From Sycon ciliatum (lineage: Eukaryota; Porifera; Calcarea; Leucosolenida; Sycettidae): DNA of 64,000 nucleotides. The stretch spans positions 46,229,910-46,293,909 of the forward strand of contig NC_088643.1 in assembly GCF_964019385.1 (NCBI RefSeq), read 5' to 3'. How positions within the stretch are numbered: position 1 is the stretch's first letter; the number at the start of each line of letters is the position of its first letter. The translations under genes were made by a program, and so were the position numbers. The notes under the pieces were generated by a model. That model ran no database searches and was not told where the DNA came from. It worked only from the letters and a program-made list of their open reading frames with translations. Shown here piece by piece: positions 38,262 to 61,700 of the stretch.

Positions 38262-39660
38262 ATAATGCTTTCTCTAGCCAAAAACGTCGAGACAGGCCTG
38301 CCCCTGAACAGCATTACATCGGTATTGGGTCGCTTATTCCGTTACAAAAGCCTGGCAAATCAAGGGGACCAGTCGCTCACCTACGGCCCGTGGTTTTACT
38401 CACAGCGCTCAGGAAGATTCTATCATTGATTGTGCTGCGGAGGATCAACAAGGACGTCAACAACTTCGTTGCACACACACAGAGTGGTTTCCGCCCCAGC
38501 AGAAGCACCACAGATGTTGTGTGGTCATACCGATGGTTGGCGGCTCGATGCCAACGCTATCGCTGTGCGCTGGATATCCTAGGCATTGATATGTCAAAAG
38601 CGTTTGACTGTATAAGCAGGCCACGGCTCATCTCGGTGCTGGGATCGTTCTTGCAGCCGGATGAAATCCGAATGATCAGTTACCTCCTCCAGGACACCGT
38701 ACTGCGGGTTGTACTCCCATCCGCTAAGGGCCCGTCATTCCCCACTCTCCGCGGCACACCCCAAGGTGACTCGTTGTCTCCTGTTCTTTTCATTGTGTAC
38801 CTTGAGGGTGCGCTGCGTGATGTCCGGCCTCTTCTTCTACCACGTCCCCCTGCCGATATCTCCCTGGGGTTACCAACTGAAACTGCCTACGCCGACGATG
38901 TGGATTTCGTGACTACTGATGGTGAGAGGCTGAGGACCCTCCTTCCAACCATATCCAACAAGCTCCTCGAATGGGATTTGAAAGTGAATGAGACCAAAAC
39001 AGAGCACACGCACATCGAACGGCACACTGATCGCATCGAGGAGGAGTGGCGAACCACCAAGAAACTCGGGTTCCTATTAGGTGATGCCGAGGATATGCTA
39101 CGGCGACAGCAACTGGCAACTGGTTGCCTTTGGTAAACTCTGGACGCTGTGGATCCGTAGGTCGCTAGTTTCGGAGGATCTCCGCATCCGGCTCTATAAT
39201 GCCTTTGTACTCCCTGTACTCTGCTACAATTGTGCAACATGGGCACCAACGAAACAGCAGCTGAGCCGTATTGAGGCCTTCCACCGAAAACAGCTGCGGG
39301 CGCTAATCGGCATTGTGTTCCCGAATCGGATTAGGAACGAGAGGCTCTATGAGCGTACCGGCGCGGTTCCTCTCTACTCGGCATTATCATCTTGAGAGCT
39401 AGGTGGAGGCTCTTTGGGCACGTCCTCCGGCTCCCGGCTGACTCCCCACCATCACTGGCCATGGGAGCGTACTTCGCAGAGCCTCGTCCAGCGGGCTGGA
39501 GGGGACGACCAAGACACACACTACCAACGCTACTACAAGATGATGCCAAGCGGATTGGACTTTCCTTGTCAAGCAAAGTCGATCTGGAGGCGTTCCGTGC
39601 CCTTGCTGCTGACCGAAGCGGTTGGGTGGGCATCTGTGCCCGAGTGGTGTCGGCACCCTG
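38262..39660 (+). pseudogene. Non-LTR retrotransposon reverse transcriptase, frameshifted
   Basis: RT domain: SLIPLQKPGKSRGP, RPVVLLTALRKILSL, TQSGFRPSRSTTDVVW, IDMSKAFDCIS, RGTPQGDSLSPVLF and the catalytic AYADDVDF box, in one frame from about 38262 to 39136. The thumb/C-terminal part (RLYNAFVLPVLCYNCATW, RIEAFHRKQLRALIGI) continues in another frame to 39395, and RARWRLFGHVLRLPADSPP onward in a third to about 39650. At least two frameshifts and no endonuclease domain, so a 5'-truncated dead LINE copy. Confidence 0.88.
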
Positions 39661-39780
39661 GTTTTTGTCTTCTTTTCGCATATTTCTTCTTTTTCTGAAA
39701 CTGTTATGGTCTTTTGTATCTATTCGAAGTGGCTTATGCGAACATCTTTGGCTGGTTTGCTTGATTTGCATGCCCATTAA

Positions 39781-42700
39781 AGGGGCACTCCGGCTTCATT
39801 TTCGACGCCGAGTTTTCGATGGCAAGACGAAGGTAGGTGAAAGAGAAGACCCCTCGAACAAGAACGAGTCTCCAGAAGCGATCGAGTCGAGCGGGAAGAC
39901 GACTTTTGAATTTCGCCGAGCGAGCGCTGATGACGTAATGAGGGATTAGCTTGCCGGTGGAAATGCACCTACGCACATACATTTCACATACTTTTTGGCC
40001 AATTTTCAATCGAAGAGGAGGTTGTTTTCTATGTTCTCCCAACGTTGTGAGCGATCCCGTCTTCTATACCCTTCCAGGTATCCTGAGGGTCCTCCAGAGG
40101 AGAATTTATCTCCAGCAAAGCGTTGTTGATCCGCTAAATTCGTCTCGAGACATATTCACCCAGTACAGATACCGGTAAATGTAGAATGTTGAATCTGTGA
40201 TAATTGTTGACGATGGAGAGAGAGGCTAATAGCCGCTGTCGCAGGGAGAGTGAAGCTGCTGGAAGTAACAACGGGGAGCCCGTTAGCATCACATGAGCAC
40301 CCAGACTTCAAAGCAGCTTGACCAAATCGGAGGGTGCTGACTATTTCCCTCGTTGTGTATCGTGAATATTACACCAACATGAATTACTACACGTACGTAT
40401 GCTGGTGAGTTTTTCTTGTTTTTGTTCGTACACTAGTACCCATGGCATGGCATGCTATGGCCTGGAGTTCTCTTTAGCAAATTCCTATTCCCTGGCGTTT
40501 TCCAAATTTCCGTGTAGTACTACTGAATGCGCGATCACTGTATTCCGATTTGGGTAGATGTGGGTAAAAACATTCTATTTTCCAAATAGAGCGTTGGTAG
40601 AGAAATGGTTGCCCAAATACAACAAAATTGATTCTAAAGTTCTACAACTTGTACTAAAATCCAGTCGAAGTAAAAATGATTCTTCATGACAGTTGGGGTC
40701 AATGAAATCTGATCCAGGCATGAAGAATGGTGACGCCTGCCACCCCAAGAACGAATGCCCATTTGGTGGGGGATATCATAGTACTCGAAGCGGTGCGCGT
40801 TTCAGTGTGGCATTAGGAAGTTTTACATGATCTCTGGTCAATGCAACATACGATAGCCATCATGAATTGCAGGCCTCGAACGCAACTCAGACCAGAATTG
40901 GCAGTTCCCTAAGTTAGATGCTTTATAATTCCATGCCCCCCCCCCCCCCCCCAGCTGTAGTTATAGAGGTTTTTGCACATTATAGTTATAGTCGATAGGT
41001 TCATACTGATGACCACAAACAACGGCAGTTCAAACTTCAAATTGTTCATGAGCTGAGAGATTTCTCTTCACTATTTCTGTTGTGCACACAGGTCTGTCCA
41101 ATATGCATTGACCGCAGTGGGTATGGTTTCTGCTCTGAGAAGGGAATCGCTGGAGCCACAGTCCAGCTAAACAGGCTTGCAAGAAAGAGAGAGGAGCCAT
41201 CTTGTCAAGGCTGATACCTGATGTGTACCGACAGAATTCTCACGAGATACCTCACAGACTACGTCTGGTGTATACTTCATAGTACTCCTTCGACTACTGT
41301 TTAGAATCAAGTCGACGGAAACAACTCGACTTCAAACGAGCCGTCGATTAGACAAACAAAGCCTTCTCTTATATAATTGATCACTTTGACAACTCATGAC
41401 CTATTCCTAACGATTGCCACCGCTTATAAAGGTGTGGAGTGCTGTTTGGAATGTGCTCACAATCTCAATAATTCAGTGCTCTAATTATTTGTACAATGTG
41501 TTGGAAATTATTCCATTTTTCCTTCCATAAATGTTGTATCCACGGATAATCCACAGTGTTGCAAAGTTTCAGAGTTCTCAGGGTATCAAGCAAATTATTC
41601 CAAATACAGTGAAATTGCTAGTGGACATTATAGCGTTACTTGTAGTTCCCTGGTCCTTTTCTTTGCTGTAAATTAATCATTGGCCCTCTATCTGAGTCCA
41701 ACAGTGAAATTGTTAGTTCATATTGAGTGGGTATATGGGAGGGGAGGGTGAAAATATTTCTATACAAGGGACCTGCAACTGTAATGCCATAGAAAAATAG
41801 CTGGCAAATATGTAGAAAACAGAAATGCATGTTCCCATCATTGTGCATGGACGGGCGCAGCAGGCCGAAGCTATCAGCCAGAACAGGACTATTTTACAAT
41901 CACCTACAGATATTTGCGCTACTCCAGTATTCGCCGTGAGCTGTCCCATTCCACACTGGTTCATGCCACCATTATTTCTGGTATACCGGTAGTATCCATG
42001 TGCATAATTCCAAGACCATGTCGGATTCTTCTGTAATTTTTGCCGCGGCAAAAGTACATAGCAATGCTTGACTCGGTCACTGGGGCTGTCAAACTTCCCA
42101 TCACAAATGAACTTCAATTTCTCTTCTGTTACAAGTATATGTACAGTACTGCCCATGACTTGGCCATGCTTCATCCACAGCTGGGCGAAGAATGTGGCGT
42201 TGAATTCCATAGCACACCTTCTTGCTGCCATGCAGAAGTATGTTGAGAAGTGAATATATTTTTTACTGAAAGACAACAGCCACTGAAGAGGATAGCAGCA
42301 GGCTTGGGTGAATTTCCTGCAGGTACACGTTGTTTGTAGGTCCACTGGCCGGTCTCCATATCGTCAAGTTCAGAAATCACCTGTACTTCACATCTTGTGG
42401 AAGGGATCCTGATCGAATAGTTTCCTGATCATAAAATTCACTAAAACGGCGAGACAAATAGTCTGTACTCCCCGATTCCGTCAAGCTGCTTTGAAGTCTG
42501 GGTGCTCATGTGATGCTAACGGGCTCCCCGTTGTTACTTCCAGCAGCTTCACTCTCCCTGCGACAGCGGCTATTAGCCTCTCTCTCCATCGTCAACAATT
42601 ATCACAGATTCAACATTCTACATTTACCGGTATCTGTACTGGGTGAATATGTCTCGAGACGAATTTAGCGGATCAACAACGCTTTGCTGGAGATAAATTC

Positions 42701-43021
42701 TCCTCTGGAGGACCCTCAGGATACCTGGAAGGGTATAGAAGACGGGATCGCTCACAACGTTGGGAGAACATAGAAAACAACCTCCTCTTCGATTGAAAAT
42801 TGGCCAAAAAGTATGTGAAATGTATGTGCGTAGGTGCATTTCCACCGGCAAGCTAATCCCTCATTACGTCATCAGCGCTCGCTCGGCGAAATTCAAAAGT
42901 CGTCTTCCCGCTCGACTCGATCGCTTCTGGAGACTCGTTCTTGTTCGAGGGGTCTTCTCTTTCACCTACCTTCGTCTTGCCATCGAAAACTCGGCGTCGA
43001 AAATGAAGCCGGAGTGCCCCT
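39781..43021. mobile_element. TTAA-flanked DNA transposon (3241 bp) with about 540-bp inverted repeats
   Basis: Flanked by TTAA (39777-39780, 43022-43025). Termini AGGGGCACTCCGGCTTCATT and complement. Left arm 39781 to about 40322 and right arm about 42483 to 43021 are near-identical inverted copies, including CCCGTTAGCATCACATGAGC. The centre (40323-42482) holds a decayed transposase-like frame on the minus strand. High arm identity suggests recent movement. The right end lies about 400 bp upstream of the G-gamma start codon. Confidence 0.92.
41713..42345 (-). pseudogene. Possible transposase fragment inside the TTAA element
   Basis: A 210-codon open frame, the longest in the element's core. 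The string FICDGKFDSPSDRVKHCYVL resembles the GDGR.DSPGHSAKYGTYTL-type motif carrying the first catalytic Asp in TTAA-specific (Kolobok-like) and related uncharacterised transposases, and the preceding FNATFFAQLWMKHGQ fits the helix before it. The C-terminal third does not look conserved. Too short for an active enzyme; the call is from memory and uncertain. Confidence 0.4.
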
Positions 43022-43429
43022 TTAATGCAGCTGCAGCCTGCAGGCCATGCTGATGTCTACGCGAACAAGCACATAATAATAATAATAGCCAAAAACATGC
43101 CACCTAATGCCGAGCACTCAGCGGCTACTTCTTCAAACACCCATATCCCCATTGAAATGGAATGAAAAAAATGGAAATGGAAAGAAAAAAAAGTTGTGTA
43201 CAAAATCGGGCTGGTTTGGAAATCATGCGCGGTACTGCCGGTAGTACAGTGTCAGACTGGAGGCATCAGTCAGATCCACGCCAGCTACGCTGTCCCGGCC
43301 ACTGCTCTTCGCCAGTTTCGGAGAGAGTTTGTATTTGATTTTGAGTGCTTGAAGTAGGTGAACTGGCAGTCTCCCCGTAGTGAACGTCTTTGGTTGCTGT
43401 TGGAAAGGAGTGGGTGGAAGTTTGCCACA

Positions 43430-44401
43430 ATGTCTTCAGCGGCAGTTCAATCAGCGCGGAAGTCTGTGGAGCAGCTTCGCAGCGAAGCGGGAATCTCAAG
43501 AATGAAAGTCTCGCAAGCTGCTCAAGAGTAAGTTGTTGAGTTTGAATGTTTTTCTCTCGCAACACTGAAGAGTTACAGGATGTTCGCTCCCACCGTCTCT
43601 TTGCACTTCGTATCATTTCTCTGTTTCTGCTATCGTTCTCACTGCTTGACTTCCATCAGTAGTACTCCCGTTGTTTTGGTACTAATCCTCGTAAATAGAT
43701 TGCGGGTGTTCTCAAACAACTTATTTTTGTCAATCCTTCGCATTGCAGCTCTTGCTGCTGCAGCTTACATTCGGGTCATGATTGACATGAAGTGAACGGT
43801 GCAGTTGCCCTTCGCTTCCAGTAGTGTTTTTTCTGTGTATAACGCGAAGGCTAGGCTTCGGTTGCTAAAAAAAGTCTGCGGATTTTGAGGCAATACAGTC
43901 GTAATCCTTGAATCTGTGAATGTGCGAATAAATAGAATGGCTTGAAAGCTCCGTACATGTATTTTCGAAAGCTTTGTCGTAGATCTACGACCTAAACTGT
44001 AGTCGGATGCACCATACTACTGTATGATGCACGATCACTGATAGAGAATGAAGCACAGTATTACTCGTATTGAGCACATACACCGGAGTGTACAATTCCG
44101 GGAGAATGAGCCCGGTGCGAAGTAGTTTTAAATCCATTTTTTTCTTCGTGTCACAGTGACTCACTCGCCTTTGCTGCATCTCACACCGGTGTGAAGTTGT
44201 GAACCCGGTTCACGTTTAACGGGGTGCAGCGTAAGAAGCGACAAGGCGCTCATGACGCCGATTGACGGTGTCCATGGATACGGCGATGTGCCGTCCGTCA
44301 CCGCCCATCCTCTTTTCAGTACTTATGCAATCAGCGGATGATGTGCGCAGTGGTGCATCAGCAAGCACCCGATCTCGAGGAACGCAATGCGTAAAAATGC
44401 A

Positions 44402-44484
<83 letters not shown>

Positions 44485-46059
44485 AAAAAGGCCACTGACG
44501 AATACTGTAGAGGCAGAAAATTCCGTCGGTCAATAATTTCGTCCAACTCCAAAGAAAAGGAGTTCGTCCGGTTGAAAATTTCGTCCATGGATCATAAGAG
44601 TATAGAAAAGCTGGGCAAATCGACATTTGATTCAGTCCAAAAGCTCCTTGGACGAAAAAGACGAAATTAAATTCCAGACGAATATTTCTGCTTATACAGT
44701 ATTACAGTGTACACTGAGATCTGTTATCTGGTTGGTAAATTTCAGTCTAGTAGTGTAGTTTTCAGTGAGTGTGAGGTCCTTTCGCGTTCAAGCTTCACAC
44801 CGACACTACAGTCTAGTCTACATGGGATGGCCGCTCATTATCATCTTTCAGTCCGTTGTTGTGTTGGCCTGTTATGCCGGGCACCTGTACCGTGGTAGTA
44901 GGCTGCGGCAACCGCTGTGCATAAAGCATACTTCTCCACCGACTCCCCGTGCAGGTAGAATGCCATGCCGCTAGGGTTTCTGCGACCAACCGGACTGAGA
45001 TTAGGGACTAGTGAGAATACTGTAGAACGGGTAATTTTAGCGACGTAAAAACCCTAGCGAATTTAGCGATTGACTCATTTTCGCTAAAGTTTCAAGTCGT
45101 TAATCCGTTGAGACATTAATAGTGCACTGGTGATCCGTGAGTAAAATCGCTAAAATAAAACGTCGCTAACCGGTTGACAATGGGAAAACGCTAAAATTAA
45201 TAGTCGCTAAAATTACCCGTTCTACAGTAGTGCCCTCTGCTGGGAGCGTTTGGTGTGAATTCATTCCGGAGATGCTGCCGGCTTCTTTGCCGCCAAGATA
45301 ACAACTGAACTTTGCCGTTCTCCTGCCCCTGAGACTCTACTGGGGGTCGAGAAAGCAAAGCCATGAAAATACGTGTAGCAGCAGCTACTGACTTCCGCCA
45401 CCCGTAGGCGTGACGTCATGAACGGTCAGCTTGGTGAAAAACGGTAGTGTACTGTCACTTCTGTCACTCCTGTGCCATTGTCAGTGTGGCCGGGTAGTTT
45501 TCAACCAAAGTCAGATTTTTCTCTAGAAGCCAATGAATAGCAATCTTCATCTTGTGCAGGTGGGCAGGGTACTGTGAAGCGACAAAACTTTCGCGGCGCG
45601 CAAATTTAACGTTTTCATAAATTGTGCTGGTTCACGATTCTGTATCTTCAGTCGGATCTTGTACTGTCTACAATCAATGTACAGAGAGGTTTGCTGCGAT
45701 TTATATTCGCGAATGTGCGATGGTCGCGAAAATAGCGAAATTTTCTCACTTTACACTATGTACTCTTGCTGGAGAGCTGCACATGCAGGCTTCTGTTGAG
45801 TTAGTAAGGAGTCTACTTGGGTATCGACTTTCATTGTTGTGAAACTTTGACTGATGAACACTGCATATGTATGTGTCTTTGCCATGGTCATTATTCTCTC
45901 TCATTCTGTGTGTCTGTCTGGGTGTGTCTGTCTGCATTTGATTATTTGTGCAGCTTGGTAGGATATTGCACAACGCACCAGGTGAATGACCCGTTGCTTG
46001 TTGGAATTCCTAACAACGAGAACCCCTTCAAGGAGAAGGTCAACTGTCTAATTCTCTGA
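43430..46059 (+). CDS. Heterotrimeric G protein gamma subunit
   Basis: Two coding exons, 43430-43527 and 45954-46059, total 204 nt (67 aa). The protein starts MSSAAVQSARKSVEQLRSEA, continues ISRMKVSQAAQDLVGYC, and ends NDPLLVGIPNNENPFKEK then VNCLIL. The QLRxEA helix that coils with G-beta, the DPLL/NPF signatures and a C-terminal CaaX box (CLIL, Leu favouring geranylgeranylation) are all present, and the length is typical (65-75 aa). The intron falls in the AQ-D-L codon, phase 2. The ATG context GCCACAATG is good. It acts as the membrane-anchored partner of G-beta at the plasma membrane. The paralogue type cannot be told. The 2.4-kb intron holds a (CT)n tract and two MITEs. Confidence 0.92.
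44404..44480 (+). repeat. (CT)n microsatellite
   Basis: 38 CT units in the G-gamma intron, pyrimidine strand on the sense side. Confidence 0.97.
44505..44699. mobile_element. mariner-type MITE (195 bp)
   Basis: Termini CTGTAGAGGCAGAAA and complement TTTCTGCTTATACAG, between TA at 44503-44504 and 44700-44701. Internal TTTCGTCCA/TGGACGAAA motifs are inverted. In the G-gamma intron. Confidence 0.78.
45021..45227. mobile_element. mariner-type MITE (207 bp) with perfect termini
   Basis: 25-bp perfect inverted ends starting CTGTAGAACGGGTAATTTTA, flanked by TA (45019-45020, 45228-45229). Inner repeats of TTTAGCGA/TCGCTAAA. In the G-gamma intron. Confidence 0.88.
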
Positions 46060-47159
46060 TATCTCCATCTTTCACTTTGCTGCCTGGTAAGGCGTTCACA
46101 TCTGGTTCGTTCACTCTCTTCTGTTGCTGCCTTCTCGCAGTTCAGTGTCTTACCGCTTGCTTCTCTCTATTCTGCTGCCTTTGCTTCACTCTGCAATGCC
46201 CTGCATGATCTTTTCTTCTGCTCACTGGCTATTAGGCATGCTTGCATTCATGACTTTGAAAACATTCCGTCACCAGCATGCAACACATTCCAGTAGTCGT
46301 CAATACTGTAGCTGATTCCAGAGTCTGGGACTGGAGACCTCTTGTCATCTATTTCACTTTATTCTGTTGTTTCGTCTCTCTTTCTTACGACAGCACGCTT
46401 TTGCCAGCTGTTATGGGTGGGCCCTCTTCTCTTTTAGTGTGCTGACTTCCTTCTGCTGCCCTCCTGGCAGTTAAAGTACCATACTTGTAATCATATGCGT
46501 CCACCGCAACTGCATGTCTGCTGGTGTGTGTGTGGGTATGTACGTTGGTAATGAAAAAAACTGTACTAAACCGAGATTATGCATGGTTGCACAGCCCAAC
46601 GAGTACCGTGTTTTGAACTATTTTCTGGAGTATAAGCCGCACCCAGATTTTAAAGCGCGGCTTATACGCTGGAAATACGGTAAAACTGCCGTCTCTGTTC
46701 AATGCTGTAATGCTTATCCATAGTGCGATGGTCGCTGTTTCAAATTCTTCTAAACAGCCTAAAAATCTAAACATGTACTACAGATAATCAAAGAAATGTG
46801 ACGTATAATAATGTTTAAAAAATGCAATGGCAAAGAAATGTGACGCACACTTTTGATTTGAAAATTAAACAGCCAACTTCTGGGCAAAATATTTTATGTG
46901 TGATCGAGGTCTGTAGACAAAGAGTTTTATCATGATAATGCTGAATGGGGGCAATTTTGGTCTGCTCAATGACAATGGAACATAATAGGACAAGACTAGA
47001 TCATGCAGTAAGCTCTCATGGCCAAGGCAAACTCAAGGAAGTCAAAAACCAGTCCTAAAATGGTTGGCAGTTTGGGAAGAAAAAAAGAGAAACAAAAAAA
47101 AACACTCAGATATAATCAAGGAAATTGAAAGCAGGTGGGCAAACCATGTGAGGGCATCC
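46060..47159. other. Intergenic, convergent 3' ends of the G-gamma and KIAA0319L-like genes
   Basis: No exon seen. Apart from the 75-bp MITE it is AT-rich single-copy-looking sequence that should contain both 3' UTRs and terminators; no canonical poly(A) signal could be placed with confidence. Confidence 0.5.
46606..46680. mobile_element. Miniature inverted-repeat element (75 bp)
   Basis: Between TA dinucleotides (46604-46605, 46681-46682): starts CCGTGTTTTG, contains GGAGTATAAGCCGCACCC and its partner GCGGCTTATACGCTGGAA, ends ATACGG. Intergenic, 3' of the G-gamma gene. Confidence 0.7.
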
Positions 47160-58005
<10,846 letters not shown>

Positions 58006-58738
58006 CACAAGCTACCTGAACAGCTGCTCTCGCAACTATATTCGGCATCTGTTCAATACTGATGAAGAGTAGGATACATGCATGTACTACCGGCAAGTAC
58101 TTCCAAAAGTACTACTACTACAATCATGTACCTGTCTCTTCTTTGCAACCTGGCTTTGGCCACCTGCGGCGAGAATATCACTGCAAAGCAATCTACGGAT
58201 ATTTCGTTGGGAAGCGTAGCAACTGGGAGTAAAGGATCAATGCAATCATTGTTCTACCTAAACAACTCAAGCCAGATTTCCATTATTCAGCGGCAGCACA
58301 CAACCCGATATCTCTCCGCGTTCGATAACTAATTACTTACTTCGATTCGATGTCAGCAAGAGACACGTGTGTCAAAATTTGAGAAACACAGTTCGATCCG
58401 CTGTTCAACGTTTGACGTTCAACAATGACATAATAAATAGCGAGTAAGTAGTTACGTCAGCAACTAGGCTGGGTTACGTCACTTGCATTGTTTCCATGGA
58501 AAATCGAAATGGCGTCTACAAGCGCAGAATCGCAGAAACTGGCAGGACCACACACAACTAACTATGTTACTTGAAAAAGTGTCATTTGCATGTCATTTGC
58601 ATTTCGAAAAATTGGATACCATAATTATGCCTAGATGAAGAGACTATGTTGAAGTGTGTGTCTCGAAACAAACTAAAACTTCTCTGGCGAGAAAGAATTC
58701 CTCACTTCCCTGTCCTTGGACTTGATATCCCGGGCACG
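58006..58738. promoter_or_regulatory. Shared divergent promoter interval (KIAA0319L-like / EIF2D)
   Basis: 733 bp separate the two divergent start codons, so both 5' UTRs and promoters must lie here unless 5' non-coding exons exist. It includes TGACGTTC/TGACATAA and TTACGTCA/GGTTACGTCAC motifs (about 58410-58480), resembling CRE-like sites, and an AAATGGCG near 58505. No TATA box is obvious. Inference from gene layout only. Confidence 0.5.
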
Positions 58739-61700
58739 ATGTTCTCGAAACCGTTCAGAGTGAAGAGCAACATTATGTTGCGCAATTCAGATAAGCGCAA
58801 GTTGCGTACTGATCTAGAGTCCTGCTATGGCCCTACTTTTGCTAAAGCAGCAGATTCTCTGCTTCCAGGGAAATCTACTTTGACGTTGGTGACGGCTGTT
58901 TTGCATCGCGAGGACGAGACGAGCATCTTTTGTGTGGATGGCGAGCCAGCATTCTTCATGAGTCAGCCTGAGAATGTGATTCTCCCAACTGTGTACACAC
59001 TGTGGAAGTGTCCTGGTCTTGCTCCTACATGGTTCACTGGAGAGCAGGTGGTGGGGAAACTGCAGGGTGGTGCTGACTTAATGCTTCCCGGTGTCATCAC
59101 TAGAGCCGGTGCAACCGATGCTGGACTTGGAGAGTTTCCAGCGCGTGCCCCGCGCAGCGTTGCCACTCCAAGCAACCTTGCGTCCGTTGGTGTCGGTGTG
59201 ACAGCAGTGGCAAGCTCAGCTATTGCCACTCAGATTGCCAACTTCTCCAGCGTGCGCGGTAAAGGCATATTGATGAAACACACCGTGCTTGATCACCTAT
59301 GGCTCTATGGTTCCAAAACTGCCCAGCCGCACATCTCTATCGACGACATTGCCGAAGAGACACAGCATGCTGGATTCGATACTCTAGGCAGCGATAAGCC
59401 AGGTGAAGCGGACTCCAGTGCACAATCTATGCAGCAAACTAGCGCTGCAACGGCCGATTCGGAAGCAGCTTCCGGAGCAGTGGTCGCAGCTGCTGATGAT
59501 GAGGAGGCTGGTAGCGAAGTGTCTCGGGTTGAGCAGATGGACGTGCTTCTGGAGAGGTGCTTTCTGCTAGCTCTTGCCTATCGTGTGCGCAAAGTCGACC
59601 TGCCTGTGTTGACAAGTCAGTTCTACAGGACCCACATGCAGTCCTGCTGCCAGGGGGATGAACATCTAGAAATCAAACACAGCAGCCACAAGAAAGTGTC
59701 ACGCTTCCTGGCGGCAATGGGTGCAAAGTTCACTGGCTGTTTCACCGTCAAGGAAACGTCTAAAGGAGTGGACTCGGTCACGGATGTGAACTGGTCACAC
59801 CCAGCTATTAGACAAGCAAAGTCTGACTTTGGTAGCCTACTGCCATCTTTGGATGAGGATAGTCCCGCTGCTGAAGCCAGTGCACCGACTTTCAGTCTCT
59901 ACTTATCGCCTTCAGTGGACTTGATGCCGGTATTCTCTGCCTCTGGGTACGCCAAAGATTCCTTGCTTACAGATAGCGACATCAAGGAGGCTGTCACAAA
60001 GTATGTCCGCTCTAATGACCTGGTGGACGAGGCGAAGCGTACCCACATACACTTGAATGATGCCCTCAGCAAAGCGCTCCGGAAAAAGGGCGAGCCGGCA
60101 CCAACATTGCTACGCTGGGACGAACTGATGCGTGGGGTCAAGGCAAAGATGCTGCCTCGCCATGAGGTGAGACATACGTGCCGGTATGGTTATCATGAGT
60201 CATGTGTAGTCCTACTACACCTGGCCTGTACAACACAATTGTGTTTGAATAGCTGTGAACTGGGAATGATTAGGCACGCAGCCCGTTGTTATAAAGACCA
60301 GTCGTCTATTAGTATTACACCAACACACTTCAAGTATGGTATTTGTATGTGCCACTCGCCGCAAGCACGATAGTGATACTACGTAGGTATGTCGGTAATG
60401 GTGGTGCTTGCTACTAAATAGGTATGTCGGTAATGGTGGTGCTTTGTATGCGGCTGTTGTGTAGCCTTGACAGTTCCCCGGCCGTGGACTAATGCCAATG
60501 GGGGATGCATGTGCACACTTGTGTGTTCTCTCAGATTGTCACTTCGTCTGGAATCAAGGTCATGCACAAAGGCGCGCTGCAGCCGATCTCAGTGTCAACC
60601 GCTCTACGGACCGGCAACAAGGTCGTGACACTGATCGACAATGTCGAGGTTTACGGCATAGAAGCCAAGGACTTGGCAGAGCGAATGCAGCACGTAATGG
60701 CAAGCAGTGCCAGCGTAAGTAACAAGTGAACAACACATCTTTAGGAACAGCATGCCTTGGGAACTGCTCAATGCTCAGGGATCTCAATCAAGATTTCTTC
60801 TGACCGGTTTTGGTTTACATATTCGCCTCTATTGAGCCTACCTAGTTATTTTCTGGGTTGGCCGGGTGTATTGCGGCTATTGCCAGAGTGTGTGTGTGTG
60901 TGTGTGTGCGCGTGTGCACATACGCAGTGCTGCCAAACCGTCCGATTTTTGAAGGCTCTTCCGAAAACCGGTCCGAAAAGGGAAACGTCAGAAAAGCAGC
61001 CAAAATGTTGGAGATCATTACTTTCCTATGCAGAAGTCCTGTACTGTCACTTTTCAGCGCAACTGAAGGCACAAATCACTGTACATTTGCTTCTAAAAAG
61101 GCTAGCGCTTGGCTGTGGAAGTGCAAAGTAACATGTCTGGATCAGGCTGGATGGCATGTACGCTGACAGTCCGTACAGAGTCAGTGTGCGACCACACTCA
61201 TCATTACAAAATTCATGACAACTACGGGGTTACCATGGCAACGAAGCGAATTTTCATGGTGTTTAGGCGATATTTTGAACTCTCTGTAAAAAATTTGCCG
61301 AGGAGAAAAATTCGCACGATGTGGCCAGCCTTGGCGGTGAAGGGTGTCCGATTTTGGGCGAAAATTATTTGGCAGCACTGCATACGTCAAGTACTAGTAT
61401 CACCTTCACTGGGGCAGGGGTAAATGCAGTTGGATCATGGGACGGATGCATAATTTGCCGTCGAGCCCTTTTCTGCACCTTGTCGTCATCCACTTACTGC
61501 GGTGTGGTGAGCCCGTAAGTGGCGTCGTTTCTAAGTCCACCCAGAGGCTGGGAAGTTCAGGGGGCATTCGTCACCAGGTGGCCCAATAGCCAATCGAGTC
61601 ATCTTTTCTATGCAATGTATTTCCCTTTGAATCTCCCTCCATCTCCCAGGGAGGCCCACTTGACCGGGCTTTGGCAGTGAGCAAGTACAAGTGTGTGTGT

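Noticed and set aside
46514-46774. Overlapping ORFs on both strands
   Set aside because: Created by a 75-bp inverted-repeat element.
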